From: Brevibacillus choshinensis
Lineage (GTDB): Bacteria > Bacillota > Bacilli > Brevibacillales > Brevibacillaceae
Length of the DNA stretch: 64,000 bases
Assembly: GCF_016811915.1 (NCBI RefSeq)
Contig: NZ_CP069127.1
Coordinates: forward strand, 212,501 to 276,500
Direction of reading: 5' to 3'
A model generated the notes under the pieces. The model ran no database searches. It saw only the letters and a program-made list of their open reading frames with translations, and was not told where the DNA came from. How positions within the stretch are numbered: position 1 is the stretch's first letter; every line of letters begins with the position of its first letter. Shown here one piece after another: positions 20,853-30,008 of this stretch. Both the position numbers and the translations under genes were made by a program.

Positions 20853-20881
20853 TTGACGCTTTTTTACGGCCCATGTATAAT
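20853..20881 (+). promoter_or_regulatory. Sigma-A promoter of sigH
   Basis: TTGACG (20853-20858) and a perfect TATAAT (20876-20881) are 17 bases apart and 41 bases upstream of the sigH start. In B. subtilis sigH transcription is repressed by AbrB; I cannot identify an AbrB site by sequence alone. Confidence 0.9.
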
Positions 20882-20922
20882 AACGCTATCTATGGAGAAA
20901 CCGGTTGGCGGAGGGATCATTT

Positions 20923-21573
20923 GTGAGTGTTGACCTCAAGGAGCTAATGCATGCCCAATATGAACTGATGACCGACGAAGAAGTTGTCGACCTGGTTCGC
21001 GATAATGATTCCGAAGCGCTCGAGTACTTGATCAACAAGTACAAGAACTTTGTGCGCGCCAAAGCCAGATCCTATTTTCTTATTGGGGCTGATCGTGAAG
21101 ACATCGTACAGGAAGGCATGATTGGCCTGTACAAGTCGATTCGCGACTTCCGAGGGGACAAGCTCACTTCTTTCAAGGCATTTGCCGAGCTGTGCATCAC
21201 ACGTCAAATCATTACGGCAATCAAGACGGCTACTAGACAAAAACATATACCTCTCAACTCATACGTGTCACTAGATAAGCCTATTTATGACGAGGATTCT
21301 GACCGGACGCTGCTCGATGTGATTTCGGGTACGAAGGTGACAGATCCCGAGGAACTGTTCATCAACCGTGAAGAGTTTGATGATATTGAAGGCAAAATGA
21401 GCGAGATTTTGAGCGACCTGGAGCGCCAGGTGCTGATGCTCTATCTAGACGGCAGATCCTATCAGCAGATTGCAGTTGAGCTCAAACGTCACGTGAAATC
21501 GATTGATAATGCGCTGCAGCGCGTCAAGCGAAAGCTGGAGCGTTACTTGGAAGGTAGAGAGATTCATCTGTAA
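20923..21573 (+). CDS. sigH: RNA polymerase sigma factor SigH (Spo0H)
   Basis: A 216-residue sigma-70 family factor that directs transition-phase and early sporulation promoters. Region 2 includes the ADREDIVQEGMIGLYKSIRDF segment (about 55-75), where the -10 element is read and melted. Region 4 ends with a helix-turn-helix, DGRSYQQIAVELKRHVKSID. GTG at 20923 is chosen, with GGAGGG 7 bases upstream; the longer TTG start at 20905 lies on that site. It has its own promoter and is followed by a terminator. Confidence 0.96.
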   Translation: MSVDLKELMHAQYELMTDEEVVDLVRDNDSEALEYLINKYKNFVRAKARSYFLIGADREDIVQEGMIGLYKSIRDFRGDKLTSFKAFAELCITRQIITAIKTATRQKHIPLNSYVSLDKPIYDEDSDRTLLDVISGTKVTDPEELFINREEFDDIEGKMSEILSDLERQVLMLYLDGRSYQQIAVELKRHVKSIDNALQRVKRKLERYLEGREIHL

Positions 21574-21597
21574 AAACAGAGAATCTCTCTTTTATTT
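21556..21597 (+). terminator. Intrinsic terminator overlapping the end of sigH
   Basis: AGAGAGATTC (inside the last codons) pairs with GAATCTCTCT across a 15-base loop containing the stop codon. TTTATTTC follows. The stem is 10 bp. Confidence 0.7.
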
Positions 21598-21692
21598 CAT
21601 AACGAGAAATACTTGCATGTACATAAGTTTAGGCTAGGTAAAATCTGGGCTTTTGATGGAACAAAATGTTTTCCCTTTGTCAAGCCGTTTTG

Positions 21693-21764
21693 TTGACATG
21701 GGTTTTTGGGTGTGATAAATTTGTTTAGGTAGCCATAGACTCTTATCTCTCTTGTTCTATGGCT
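21693..21764 (+). promoter_or_regulatory. Promoter and leader hairpin of rpmG-secE-nusG
   Basis: TTGACA (21693-21698) and TAAATT (21716-21721) are 17 bases apart, with TGTG before the -10. Just downstream AGCCATAGA (21731-21739) pairs with TCTATGGCT (21756-21764) in a 9-bp hairpin in the leader, whose role is unknown. The rest of the 297-base gap before rpmG shows no gene. Confidence 0.65.
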
Positions 21765-21870
21765 GCTTTGGTGAAATGGTCAGGAAAAAGTAGCGGTTTT
21801 CCCGTACTATTAATCATCGGGTTTACTTTCAACTAATAGCAGGTTTGAAATGAGATGGAGGTGGCAATAA

Positions 21871-22020
21871 ATGCGAGTAAACATCACGTTGGCGTGCACC
21901 GAGTGTGGCGAGCGTAACTATATCTCCACCAAGAACAAGCGCACCACAACTGAACGTGTTGAACTGAAAAAGTATTGCTCCCGTGACAAGAAGCAAACCC
22001 TTCATCGCGAGACGAAGTAA
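21871..22020 (+). CDS. rpmG: 50S ribosomal protein L33
   Basis: A 49-residue protein starting [12 protein letters not shown] and ending HRETK, the standard L33 form found before secE. It has C9 and C12 and a third cysteine at C36, but position 39 is aspartate instead of the fourth cysteine of the C+ type, so any zinc site would be Cys3-Asp. GGAGGTGG precedes the ATG. L33 binds near the E site of the large subunit. Its TAA overlaps the ATG that opens the longest secE frame, so the two are coupled. Confidence 0.96.
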   Translation: MRVNITLACTECGERNYISTKNKRTTTERVELKKYCSRDKKQTLHRETK

Positions 22021-22268
22021 TGGTTGACGCGACGAAGTCTGGGGGTGGCAAAGTGGGTTTTATAGCACGAATCGGAGCCAGTTTTCGCCGAACCGGTGGA
22101 TTTTTTGGCGACGTAATGTCCGAACTGAAGAAAGTTCGCTGGCCTAATCGTAAGGAACTGACGACCTATACATTGGTTGTTATGGTTACGGTTGTGCTTT
22201 TGGCGATATTCTTCTTCGTCGTTGATTTGGGTATCTCGCGCTTGATCGATTTGATTCTAGGAACGTAA
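22020..22268 (+). CDS. secE: Preprotein translocase subunit SecE
   Basis: An 82-residue single-span SecE. The amphipathic helix with the hallmark SELKKVRWPNRKEL lies near 39-52. One membrane span follows (about 55-76, VVMVTVVLLAIFFFVV). It clamps SecY in the SecYEG channel. Two starts are possible: the ATG here, overlapping the rpmG stop as TAATG, or GTG at 22053 with GGGGGTGG upstream, which would remove 11 residues. The order rpmG-secE-nusG is typical of Firmicutes. Confidence 0.93.
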   Translation: MVDATKSGGGKVGFIARIGASFRRTGGFFGDVMSELKKVRWPNRKELTTYTLVVMVTVVLLAIFFFVVDLGISRLIDLILGT

Positions 22269-22313
22269 TTTTGCAAGTCTTAGGAGGGACGGACGGTAAT
22301 CGTCCTGGTGGAT

Positions 22314-22850
22314 ATGGAAAAAGCATGGTATGTCGTTCATACGTACTCAGGTTACGAAAACAAGGTTAAAACCAATCTGGAGAAGCGCGTCGAGTCGATG
22401 GGCATGGAAGACAAGATCTTTCGCGTTCTTGTCCCCACTGAAGAAGAGGTGGAGACCAAGGATGGTAAAAAGCGCACCGTCACGAAAAAAGTGTTTCCTG
22501 GATACGTCCTTGTTGAAATGGTGATGACGGACGACTCTTGGTATGTCGTGCGCAACACTCCTGGGGTTACCGGCTTTGTCGGATCCACGGGCGCCGGTTC
22601 CAAACCGACAGCGCTGCGTCCTGAAGAGGCCGATACGATCCTCAAGCAAATGGGGATCGAAATTCCCAAGATCAGAGTCGATTTTGCTCTCCGCGATATG
22701 GTACGCGTCACAGATGGTCCGTTTTCCAATCGCACCGGGGAGATTATCGAGATTCACCCGGACAGGCAGAAGGTCCGCGTATTGGTGGACATCTTCGGTC
22801 GCGAAACACCGGTAGAGCTAGACTTTACACAAGTTCAAAAATTGGATTAG
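22314..22850 (+). CDS. nusG: Transcription elongation/termination factor NusG
   Basis: A 178-residue protein with the NGN domain opening WYVVHTYSGYENKVKTN and a C-terminal KOW domain (FSNRTGEIIEIHPDRQKVRVLV) near 130-152. NusG binds the clamp of RNA polymerase and couples it to NusE (S10) or Rho; in Firmicutes it also promotes pausing. Both ATG 22314 and GTG 22308 are possible. The only strong AGGAGG is 25 bases from the ATG, but a hairpin between them would bring it to about 8 bases, which supports the ATG. It follows secE by 45 bases. Confidence 0.94.
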   Translation: MEKAWYVVHTYSGYENKVKTNLEKRVESMGMEDKIFRVLVPTEEEVETKDGKKRTVTKKVFPGYVLVEMVMTDDSWYVVRNTPGVTGFVGSTGAGSKPTALRPEEADTILKQMGIEIPKIRVDFALRDMVRVTDGPFSNRTGEIIEIHPDRQKVRVLVDIFGRETPVELDFTQVQKLD

Positions 22851-22858
22851 GATTCAAC

Positions 22859-22887
22859 TTGAAAAGTATCGCGCTATGTGGTACATT
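22859..22887 (+). promoter_or_regulatory. Probable sigma-A promoter of rplK-rplA
   Basis: TTGAAA (22859-22864) and TACATT (22882-22887) are 17 bases apart, directly after the nusG stop. This would start the L11 operon with a leader of about 140 bases. Confidence 0.65.
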
Positions 22888-22950
22888 TCATTTTGTTTTT
22901 ACAATCCCACAACAATATTTGGGGTTTCTTGCACTCTCACTATAGATCTG

Positions 22951-22996
22951 AAAGTCTCATAGACTTTCACCAAACGGTGGGAGGGGGCATTCCCCC
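22951..22996 (+). other. Two hairpins in the rplK leader
   Basis: AAAGTCT-CAT-AGACTTT (22951-22967) is a perfect 7-bp palindrome, and GGGGG-CATT-CCCCC (22983-22996) follows. They lie between the promoter and the rplK ribosome site. They could form a translational or transcriptional control structure for the L11-L1 operon. L1 autoregulation is known in other bacteria, but I see no named motif. Confidence 0.45.
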
Positions 22997-23031
22997 GTAA
23001 TAACCACATGTGAAGTAAGGAGGTGTCTTAC

Positions 23032-23457
23032 GTGGCTAAGAAGGTTATCCGCGTAATCAAATTGCAAATCCCAGCAGGTAAAGCGAATCCTGCACCTCCA
23101 GTAGGTCCGGCTCTCGGTCAAGCTGGTGTAAACATCATGGGATTCTGTAAAGAATTCAACGCTCGCACTGAAAGCGAAGCAGGTATGATCATTCCGGTGG
23201 AAATCACCGTATTCGAAGATCGTTCCTTCACTTTCATCACGAAGACTCCACCAGCTGCTGTTCTCTTGAAAAAAGCTGCTGGCATCGAGTCCGGTTCTGG
23301 TGTACCAAACAAAACAAAAGTTGCTACCCTGAAACGCGACAAAGTTCGTGAAATCGCTGAACTGAAGCGTCCTGACCTGAATGCAGCATCCGTTGAAGCG
23401 GCTATGCGCATGGTAGAAGGTACAGCTCGTTCCATGGGTATCGTAATCGAAGACTAA
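23032..23457 (+). CDS. rplK: 50S ribosomal protein L11
   Basis: A 141-residue protein of the GTPase-associated centre, where it binds the 1070 region of 23S rRNA and is needed for RelA activation and thiostrepton action. The N-terminal [17 protein letters not shown] segment is the proline-rich hinge region. The C-terminal rRNA-binding domain ends with [16 protein letters not shown] at 23032 is chosen behind AAGGAGGTG; an earlier in-frame GTG lies within this site. It is followed after 89 bases by rplA. Confidence 0.97.
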   Translation: MAKKVIRVIKLQIPAGKANPAPPVGPALGQAGVNIMGFCKEFNARTESEAGMIIPVEITVFEDRSFTFITKTPPAAVLLKKAAGIESGSGVPNKTKVATLKRDKVREIAELKRPDLNAASVEAAMRMVEGTARSMGIVIED

Positions 23458-23471
23458 TTGTCTTGGTGCAA

Positions 23472-23494
23472 GGGGGCACAGACGTTGTGCCCCC
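23472..23494 (+). other. GC-rich hairpin between rplK and rplA
   Basis: GGGGGCACA pairs perfectly with TGTGCCCCC around a 5-base loop. No U-tract follows, so it is not an obvious terminator. It may stabilise the upstream mRNA or adjust the L11:L1 ratio. Confidence 0.45.
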
Positions 23495-23546
23495 CTGTCT
23501 GTGGGAGGATTAACCGCTACGACCACATTGAAGGGAGATTTAAAAC

Positions 23547-24230
23547 ATGGCCAAAAAAGGTAAGAAATATCAAGAGGCTGTAAAGCTCGTTGATAAAAAC
23601 AAAGTTTACGAAGTAGCAGAAGGTATTGAGCTGGTTAAAAAAGCAGCTACTGCTAAATTCGATGAGACTGTTGAAGCAGCATTCCGCCTGGGTGTAGACC
23701 CTAAGCGTGCTGACCAACAAATCCGTGGCGCAGTTGTACTGCCTCATGGTACTGGTAAAGTTCAACGTGTTCTGGTATTCGCAAAAGGCGAGAAAGCGAA
23801 AGATGCAGAAGCAGCTGGCGCAGACTACGTAGGCGATGCAGACATGATCGCAAAAATTCAAGGTGGCTGGTTCGACTTTGACGTCGTAGTAGCTACTCCA
23901 GATATGATGGGTGAAGTAGGTAAATTGGGTCGTGTACTCGGTCCAAAAGGCCTGATGCCAAACCCTAAAACCGGTACTGTTACTTTCGACGTAACAAAAG
24001 CGGTTAACGAAATCAAAGCTGGTAAAATTGAGTACCGCGTTGACAAAGCAGGTAACATCCACGCTCCGATCGGTAAGGCTTCTTTCGATGCAGAGAAATT
24101 GGTTGACAACCTGGCAGCGCTGACTGAAGCACTGAACCGTGCGAAACCAGCTGCAGCAAAAGGCGTTTACATGAAAAATGTAACACTGAGCTCCACTATG
24201 GGTCCTGGTGTACGCGTTGCTGTAAAATAA
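23547..24230 (+). CDS. rplA: 50S ribosomal protein L1
   Basis: A 227-residue L1 stalk protein with the usual two-domain build. The signature [12 protein letters not shown] near 138-149 lies in the second domain and the [11 protein letters not shown] segment follows. It moves deacylated tRNA out of the E site and in many bacteria represses its own operon. AAGGGAG precedes the ATG. The separate promoter downstream shows that rplJ-rplL can be expressed independently. Confidence 0.97.
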   Translation: MAKKGKKYQEAVKLVDKNKVYEVAEGIELVKKAATAKFDETVEAAFRLGVDPKRADQQIRGAVVLPHGTGKVQRVLVFAKGEKAKDAEAAGADYVGDADMIAKIQGGWFDFDVVVATPDMMGEVGKLGRVLGPKGLMPNPKTGTVTFDVTKAVNEIKAGKIEYRVDKAGNIHAPIGKASFDAEKLVDNLAALTEALNRAKPAAAKGVYMKNVTLSSTMGPGVRVAVK

Positions 24231-24236
24231 TGACAC

Positions 24237-24265
24237 TTGACTTCCTTTTGGGAAGTTGATACGAT
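24237..24265 (+). promoter_or_regulatory. Sigma-A promoter of rplJ-rplL with an internal inverted repeat
   Basis: TTGACT (24237-24242) and TACGAT (24260-24265) are spaced by 17 bases. ACTTCC-TTTT-GGGAAGT occupies the -35 end and spacer (24240-24256), so it could be an operator as well as a DNA hairpin. The promoter begins just after the rplA stop. Confidence 0.75.
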
Positions 24266-24271
24266 AGTGCC

Positions 24272-24450
24272 TGTTGATGAAAAGAATATGCCGTAGACAG
24301 AAGGTGCGAGGCTCTCGCGAGTCAAGCTTAATATCCCTCCGAGGCGTGTAATGTACGAAAGAGGAAACGACGCTTTCCTTTGACGATAGAGCATTATGCC
24401 CTCGTGAATGTCTGCGAGGGCATTCTTCATTTTCTAGATAGAGCACGGGA
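24272..24450 (+). ncRNA. Ribosomal protein L10 leader RNA
   Basis: The 5' leader of rplJ-rplL has the conserved L10-leader layout of Firmicutes: a branched upstream region with the AGCTTAATATCCCTCC segment near 24325-24340, then a strong hairpin ATGCCCTCG / CGAGGGCAT (24396-24423) and a short U-rich run. In B. subtilis L10(L12)4 binds this leader and causes premature termination. I infer the same autoregulation here. Confidence 0.75.
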
Positions 24451-24460
24451 GGTGTAAACA

Positions 24461-24976
24461 ATGGCAGAAATTCGTCCAACCGTTATTCGTGAAGAGAAAG
24501 TACAAGCGATCAACGAAATCGCTGGCAAACTGCGCGAAAGCCAAACCACAGTGGTGGCTGACTACCGCGGTCTGACTGTAGCCCAAGTTACTGAGCTGCG
24601 CAAACAATTGCGTGAAGCAGGTGTTGAGTTCCAGGTGTTGAAAAACTCCCTGACTCGCTTGGCTACTGAGAAAGAAAGCCTGACTGAACTGGATCAATAT
24701 CTGACTGGCCCGAACGCTCTGGCGTTCTCCAAAGACGATATCATCGCTCCAGCGAAGATCATTGCTGACTTCGCGAAGAAAAACGACAAGCTGGAAATCA
24801 AAGGTGGCGTAATCGAAGGTAAAGTTGTTGGTGCTGAACAAATCAAAGCACTGGCTTCTCTTCCATCCCGCGAAGGTCTCCTTTCCATGCTTCTCTCCGT
24901 CCTGCAAGCTCCAATGCGCAACGTTGCACTGGCAGTCAAAGCAGTGGCAGAACAAAAAGAAGGTCAAGGCGCGTAA
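24461..24976 (+). CDS. rplJ: 50S ribosomal protein L10
   Basis: A 171-residue base of the L7/L12 stalk. The N-terminal rRNA-binding domain contains [21 protein letters not shown] near 28-47. The C-terminal long helix holds the L12-dimer docking segments ([21 protein letters not shown]). Together with L12 it recruits translational GTPases. GGGAGGTG precedes the ATG. Its own promoter and leader RNA upstream point to autogenous control. Confidence 0.97.
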   Translation: MAEIRPTVIREEKVQAINEIAGKLRESQTTVVADYRGLTVAQVTELRKQLREAGVEFQVLKNSLTRLATEKESLTELDQYLTGPNALAFSKDDIIAPAKIIADFAKKNDKLEIKGGVIEGKVVGAEQIKALASLPSREGLLSMLLSVLQAPMRNVALAVKAVAEQKEGQGA

Positions 24977-25032
24977 TCGCCTGATCGGCTAGTAACAACT
25001 AAAAACTTTTCCTTGAATGGGAGGATTTCAAA

Positions 25033-25395
25033 ATGTCTAAAGAGCAAATCTTGGAAGCCATCAAAGGCATGTCCGTTCTCGAACTGAACGACCTGGTAAA
25101 AGCAATTGAAGAAGAATTCGGTGTAACTGCTGCTGCTCCTGTAGCTGTAGTTGCTGGTGGCGCTGCTGAAGCTGCTGCTGAGCAAACTGAATTCACTGTA
25201 AACCTGGTAAGCGGCGGCGCTTCCAAAATCAACGTTATCAAAGTTGTTCGCGAGCTGACTGGTCTGGGTCTGAAAGAAGCAAAAGACCTGGTAGACAACG
25301 CTCCAAAAACACTCAAAGAGGGCGTTTCCAAAGACGAAGCAGAAGCTCTCAAAGCGAAACTCGAAGAAGCTGGCGCACAAGTAGAAGTAAAGTAA
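25033..25395 (+). CDS. rplL: 50S ribosomal protein L7/L12
   Basis: A 120-residue stalk protein. The N-terminal dimerisation and L10-binding helices are in about 1-30, an alanine-rich flexible hinge follows ([18 protein letters not shown], near 36-54), and the C-terminal domain ([19 protein letters not shown]) binds EF-Tu, EF-G and IF2. GGGAGGA precedes the ATG. A strong terminator follows. The codon choice is strongly biased, as for other abundant ribosomal proteins here. Confidence 0.98.
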   Translation: MSKEQILEAIKGMSVLELNDLVKAIEEEFGVTAAAPVAVVAGGAAEAAAEQTEFTVNLVSGGASKINVIKVVRELTGLGLKEAKDLVDNAPKTLKEGVSKDEAEALKAKLEEAGAQVEVK

Positions 25396-25414
25396 GTTAG
25401 CTTCCCAATGGAAA

Positions 25415-25443
25415 TCCCCTTGCCTGCGGCAGGGGGTTTTTCT
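25415..25443 (+). terminator. Intrinsic terminator after rplL
   Basis: CCCCTTGCC and GGCAGGGG (one G-U) form a stem around TGC, followed by TTTTTC. It ends the rplJ-rplL message about 20 bases past the stop. Confidence 0.82.
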
Positions 25444-25533
25444 GTAAGAGCCAAGTTTTCTAGTGGGTCTTTACTAGAGATGCTTGAGCGCTATTGTTGC
25501 TTTTGTATGGATGAAGAAAGGTGGATCACATAC

Positions 25534-26130
25534 GTGTCAGATCACTACTACACCAACAGGCCAGGTGCCGCGCATGACGAACAGCAATTTTCTTTTGTAC
25601 TCCGTGATATTGAGCTGCGGTTTTTTACAGATGCGGGAGTATTTTCTCGAGATCGAATCGACTTTGGCAGTGTGCTGCTTATCGAAACGATGAAACTAGC
25701 TCCCCATGCGCGAGTGCTTGATGTAGGGTGTGGTTATGGTCCTATCGGCCTCACTGCTGCAAAGCTCGCTACTGAGGGGCGGGTAACCATGATTGATGTC
25801 AATGAGCGTGCTGTCAGCTTGGCCCGTCGAAACGCAGAAGCAAATGGCATCAAGAATGTCGATATCCGCGTGAGTGATGTTTACAGCGGTGTGCAGGGCG
25901 AAACGTTTGATGTCATCTTGACCAATCCGCCGATCCGCGCAGGAAAAGAGATTGTTCATCGCATCTTTACGGAAGGCTACGATCTTCTCGCTGAAGGCGG
26001 AGAGATGTGGGTGGTCATTCAAAAAAAGCAGGGCGCTCCGTCTGCACTAAAGAAACTGCAGGAAACTTATCGGGAAGTGGAAGAGGTGGACCGCTCCAAA
26101 GGGTACTTCATTTTCCGTGCAGTGAAATGA
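25534..26130 (+). CDS. RsmC-like class I SAM-dependent methyltransferase (YbxB family)
   Basis: A 198-residue methyltransferase close to B. subtilis YbxB, which lies at the same place between rplL and rpoB. SAM motif I is VLDVGCGYGPIGL, the acidic end of strand 2 is MIDVNERAV, and the NPPIRAGK motif is typical of N2-guanine rRNA methyltransferases (RsmC group). The start is GTG at 25534 behind AAAGGTGG; a longer frame would begin inside the rplL terminator. Likely modifies 16S rRNA guanine, but the site is not proven for this family in Firmicutes. Confidence 0.85.
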   Translation: MSDHYYTNRPGAAHDEQQFSFVLRDIELRFFTDAGVFSRDRIDFGSVLLIETMKLAPHARVLDVGCGYGPIGLTAAKLATEGRVTMIDVNERAVSLARRNAEANGIKNVDIRVSDVYSGVQGETFDVILTNPPIRAGKEIVHRIFTEGYDLLAEGGEMWVVIQKKQGAPSALKKLQETYREVEEVDRSKGYFIFRAVK

Positions 26131-26158
26131 GCAAGAAAATGTTTTTAGAAAACTTTTC

Positions 26159-26187
26159 TTGACGCGTATATTTCATTGTGGTAGCAT
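26159..26187 (+). promoter_or_regulatory. Sigma-A promoter of rpoB-rpoC
   Basis: TTGACG (26159-26164) and TAGCAT (26182-26187) are spaced by 17 bases. The predicted leader to rpoB is about 240 bases, unusually long for this organism and containing a hairpin. Confidence 0.72.
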
Positions 26188-26318
26188 TATAAAATGTCAA
26201 TATGGGATAAATGTCTATTTTTCAGTAATTCCCTGTCTGTCAAGCATTTTCTTCTTTTTTCCTTTGGAAGGAATGTTCGAGTAAAAACATGGGAATTCTT
26301 TTAAAATAGAGTTTCTCT

Positions 26319-26358
26319 GGGTTAAAAATGGTTTTACTGCTTTAACCCATTTTTATTT
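26319..26358 (+). terminator. Terminator-like hairpin in the rpoB leader (possible attenuator)
   Basis: GGGTTAAA (26319-26326) and TTTAACCC (26341-26348) form a perfect 8-bp stem with a 14-base loop, followed by ATTTTTATTT. It lies about 80 bases before the rpoB start, downstream of the only good promoter, so it would act as an attenuator if it terminates. Confidence 0.55.
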
Positions 26359-26436
26359 GTGAGGCATTCGCTGCGAATTGAAGTAGCTGAATGCCAAGTT
26401 TCTATGTGTGAAAACACAACCTGAGGGGTGAATAAG

Positions 26437-29400
26437 TTGGCAGGTAAAGTGATTCAAAGTGGCCGACACCGCCAGCGTCGTACGTATTCACGTATTAACG
26501 AAGTGCTGGGCCTTCCAAATCTCATCGAGATTCAGCAAAAGTCCTACCAATGGTTCCTTGATGAGGGGCTGCGTGAGATGTTCCAAGACATTTCGCCAAT
26601 CCAGGACTTCACTGGCAATCTCGTGCTGGAGTTTATCGACTACAGCTTGGGAGAGCCAAAGTACGATGTTGACGAGTCGAAAGAACGTGACGTCACCTAT
26701 GCGGCGCCTCTGCGTGTGAAGGTACGTTTGTTGAACAAAGAGACGGGAGAAGTGAAGGAACAAGAAGTCTTCATGGGGGACTTCCCGCTCATGACTGAAA
26801 CGGGAACCTTCATTATTAACGGGGCTGAGCGTGTCATTGTCAGCCAGCTTGTTCGTTCCCCCAGTGTATATTACAACACCAAAGTGGACAAAAACGGCAA
26901 GCAGACGTTTACGGCAACCGTAATCCCGAACCGCGGGGCATGGCTGGAGTTGGAGACCGATGCGAAAGACGTGATTTATGTCCGCATCGACCGTACGCGA
27001 AAAATCCCGGTAACGGTCCTTTTGCGTGCACTGGGCTTTGGTTCTGACATCGAGATCCTCAACTTGCTGGGTGAAGACGAGTACATCAAGAACACGCTGG
27101 AAAAAGACAATACCGACTCTACCGAGAAAGCGCTGATCGAAATCTATGAGCGCCTTCGTCCGGGTGAGCCGCCAACAGTCGAAAACGCGAAGAGCCTTTT
27201 GATCTCTCGCTTCTTCGATCCAAAGCGCTATGACCTCGCTTCTGTTGGTCGTTACAAAATGAACAAGAAGCTTCATCTGAAAAACCGTCTGTACAATCAG
27301 CGTTTGGCTGAAACATTGGTAGATACCAGCACGGGTGAGATTTTTGCCGAAGCCGGCCAAATGATCGATCGCCGTATCTTGGATCGTATCCTGCCAGCAC
27401 TGGAAGAAAGCATCAATTTCATTGATGTTCGTACACATGGCGGCGTTCTGGAAGACGAAGCTATTCATCTGCAATCGATTAATATTTTCTCTCCGATTGA
27501 AGATGGGAAAATCATCAAGGTAATCGGAAATGGAAATGTAGATAAATCGTTCAAGCATATCACTCCTTCTGATATCGTAGCGGCGATCAACTACTTCATG
27601 AATCTGTTGCATGGTGTCGGTTCTACAGACGATATTGACCACTTGGGCAACCGTCGTCTGCGTTCCGTGGGTGAGCTCTTGCAGAACCAGTTCCGTATCG
27701 GGTTGTCCCGTATGGAGCGCGTAGTACGCGAGCGCATGTCCATCCAGGACCAGAACCAGATCACCCCGCAAGCGCTGATCAACATCCGTCCAGTGATCGC
27801 ATCGCTGAAGGAGTTCTTCGGTAGCTCGCAGCTGTCTCAGTTCATGGATCAGACGAACCCGCTGGCAGAGCTGACGCACAAACGTCGTCTCTCCGCACTC
27901 GGACCTGGTGGTTTGACTCGTGAGCGCGCAGGCTTTGAAGTGCGCGACGTTCACCATTCCCACTACGGCCGTATGTGTCCAATTGAAACGCCAGAGGGTC
28001 CAAACATTGGTTTGATCAACTCCCTGTCGTCTTTTGCACGCATCAACGACTACGGCTTTATCGAGACGCCTCGTCGTAAGGTAGACCCGGAGACCGGTTT
28101 CGTTTTGACCGAGATCAGCTACCTGACAGCGGACGAAGAAGACGTGTTCAACGTGGCACAGGCAAACCAACCGCTTGACGAAGATGGGCGTTTCGTCAAC
28201 GACATGGTTATTTGCCGTCGTAAAGGTGAGATCCTGAGCGTTCCACGTGACAAGGTTGACTTCATGGACGTATCGCCGAAGCAGGTTGTATCTGTAGCGA
28301 CCGCTTTGATTCCGTTCCTGGAAAACGATGACGCCAACCGCGCATTGATGGGTTCCAACATGCAGCGGCAGGCCGTTCCGCTTTTGATTCCACAGGCACC
28401 GTTCGTAGGTACCGGTATGGAACACAAAGCAGCGCAGGATTCCGGGGTAGCGATCGTAGCCAAGCATCCGGGTCAAGTAGAGCGTGTGACTGCCCGTGAG
28501 ATCTGGATTCGTCGTTACAAGGAAATCGACGGCAAGAAGGTTGCTGGCGATATCGATAAGTACAAAATGCACAAGTTTATCCGTTCCAACCAAGGTACGT
28601 GCATCAACCAACGCCCGATCGTAAGCCGCGGCGACTGGATTGAAAAGGGCGATATCATTGGTGACGGCCCATCCACCGAAAAAGGTGAATTGGCTCTCGG
28701 TCGTAACGTGATCGTCGCGTTTATGACGTGGGAAGGATACAACTACGAAGACGCGATTCTTCTTTCTGAGAAACTGGTAAAAGACGACGTTTATACGTCT
28801 ATCCATATCGAAGAATACGAATCCGAAGCTCGTGACACCAAGCTCGGTCCGGAAGAAATCACCCGCGATATCCCGAACGTAGGGGAAGACGCGCTGAAGA
28901 ACCTGGACGAACGCGGAATTATCCGTGTGGGTGCGGAAATTCAGGACGGCGACATTCTGGTTGGGAAGGTTACACCTAAAGGGGTAACAGAACTGACTGC
29001 AGAAGAACGACTCCTGCACGCGATTTTCGGAGAAAAGGCACGCGAAGTTCGCGATACGTCCCTGCGCGTACCGCACGGTGGTTCCGGTATCATCGTAGAC
29101 GTAAAAGTATTTACCCGCGAGAACGGTGATGAGCTGCCTCCTGGCGTAAATCAACTGGTACGTGTCTACATCGCCCAAAAACGGAAAATCTCCGTGGGTG
29201 ACAAAATGGCGGGACGCCACGGTAACAAAGGGGTTATTGCCCGCATCATGCCTGAAGAAGACATGCCATTTTTGCCAGACGGTTCTCCAGTAGAGATCGT
29301 ACTCAACCCATTGGGCGTACCTTCTCGGATGAACATCGGTCAGGTACTCGAGACTCACCTCGGTATGGCTGCCAAGCTCCTCGGTATCCACGTGGCGACG

Positions 29401-29979
29401 CCGGTATTTGACGGCGCGCGTCAGGCGGAAGTATTCGAGACATTGGAAGAAGCCGGTCTGGACCGCGACGGTAAAACCATCCTGTACGATGGACGTACGG
29501 GTGAACCGTTCGATCGCCGTGTAACAGTCGGTTGCGTATACATGCTGAAACTCGCTCACTTGGTGGATGACAAAATCCACGCCCGTTCTACGGGTCCATA
29601 CTCTCTCGTTACCCAACAGCCATTGGGTGGTAAAGCCCAATTTGGTGGACAACGTTTCGGGGAGATGGAGGTTTGGGCACTGGAAGCATACGGTGCTGCC
29701 TACACCTTGCAGGAAATCCTTACCGTCAAGTCCGATGACGTCGTGGGCCGCGTGAAAACGTACGAAGCGATTGTCAAAGGAGAAAACGTTCCAGAGCCAG
29801 GCGTTCCTGAGTCCTTCAAAGTATTGATCAAGGAACTGCAAAGCTTGGGTATGGACGTGAAGATCCTGTCTGGAGACGAGCAAGAGATTGAAATGCGCGA
29901 AATGGAAGACGAGGATGAGGGCAGTGGCGAAAAACTGAACCTCGTGCTCGAAGGCGGAAGCTTGAACGACGACGAGTAA
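26437..29979 (+). CDS. rpoB: DNA-directed RNA polymerase subunit beta
   Basis: A 1180-residue core subunit. The rifampicin pocket is recognisable as [20 protein letters not shown] and [14 protein letters not shown] around residues 460-495, with wild-type-looking Q, D, H and S residues. Downstream, GRHGNKGVI and the [11 protein letters not shown] segments approach the active centre. The acidic C-terminal tail ([11 protein letters not shown]) is typical of Firmicutes. TTG at 26437 is chosen behind GAGGGGTG, giving [15 protein letters not shown]; an upstream in-frame GTG overlaps that site. rpoC follows after 29 bases. Confidence 0.98.
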   Translation: MAGKVIQSGRHRQRRTYSRINEVLGLPNLIEIQQKSYQWFLDEGLREMFQDISPIQDFTGNLVLEFIDYSLGEPKYDVDESKERDVTYAAPLRVKVRLLNKETGEVKEQEVFMGDFPLMTETGTFIINGAERVIVSQLVRSPSVYYNTKVDKNGKQTFTATVIPNRGAWLELETDAKDVIYVRIDRTRKIPVTVLLRALGFGSDIEILNLLGEDEYIKNTLEKDNTDSTEKALIEIYERLRPGEPPTVENAKSLLISRFFDPKRYDLASVGRYKMNKKLHLKNRLYNQRLAETLVDTSTGEIFAEAGQMIDRRILDRILPALEESINFIDVRTHGGVLEDEAIHLQSINIFSPIEDGKIIKVIGNGNVDKSFKHITPSDIVAAINYFMNLLHGVGSTDDIDHLGNRRLRSVGELLQNQFRIGLSRMERVVRERMSIQDQNQITPQALINIRPVIASLKEFFGSSQLSQFMDQTNPLAELTHKRRLSALGPGGLTRERAGFEVRDVHHSHYGRMCPIETPEGPNIGLINSLSSFARINDYGFIETPRRKVDPETGFVLTEISYLTADEEDVFNVAQANQPLDEDGRFVNDMVICRRKGEILSVPRDKVDFMDVSPKQVVSVATALIPFLENDDANRALMGSNMQRQAVPLLIPQAPFVGTGMEHKAAQDSGVAIVAKHPGQVERVTAREIWIRRYKEIDGKKVAGDIDKYKMHKFIRSNQGTCINQRPIVSRGDWIEKGDIIGDGPSTEKGELALGRNVIVAFMTWEGYNYEDAILLSEKLVKDDVYTSIHIEEYESEARDTKLGPEEITRDIPNVGEDALKNLDERGIIRVGAEIQDGDILVGKVTPKGVTELTAEERLLHAIFGEKAREVRDTSLRVPHGGSGIIVDVKVFTRENGDELPPGVNQLVRVYIAQKRKISVGDKMAGRHGNKGVIARIMPEEDMPFLPDGSPVEIVLNPLGVPSRMNIGQVLETHLGMAAKLLGIHVATPVFDGARQAEVFETLEEAGLDRDGKTILYDGRTGEPFDRRVTVGCVYMLKLAHLVDDKIHARSTGPYSLVTQQPLGGKAQFGGQRFGEMEVWALEAYGAAYTLQEILTVKSDDVVGRVKTYEAIVKGENVPEPGVPESFKVLIKELQSLGMDVKILSGDEQEIEMREMEDEDEGSGEKLNLVLEGGSLNDDE

Positions 29980-30008
29980 GATTCCGGTACAAAGGGAGGT
30001 AACGCCCT

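Noticed and set aside
25408..25533. N-terminal extension of the RsmC-like gene
   Set aside because: It would start inside the rplL terminator and has no matching sequence in relatives.
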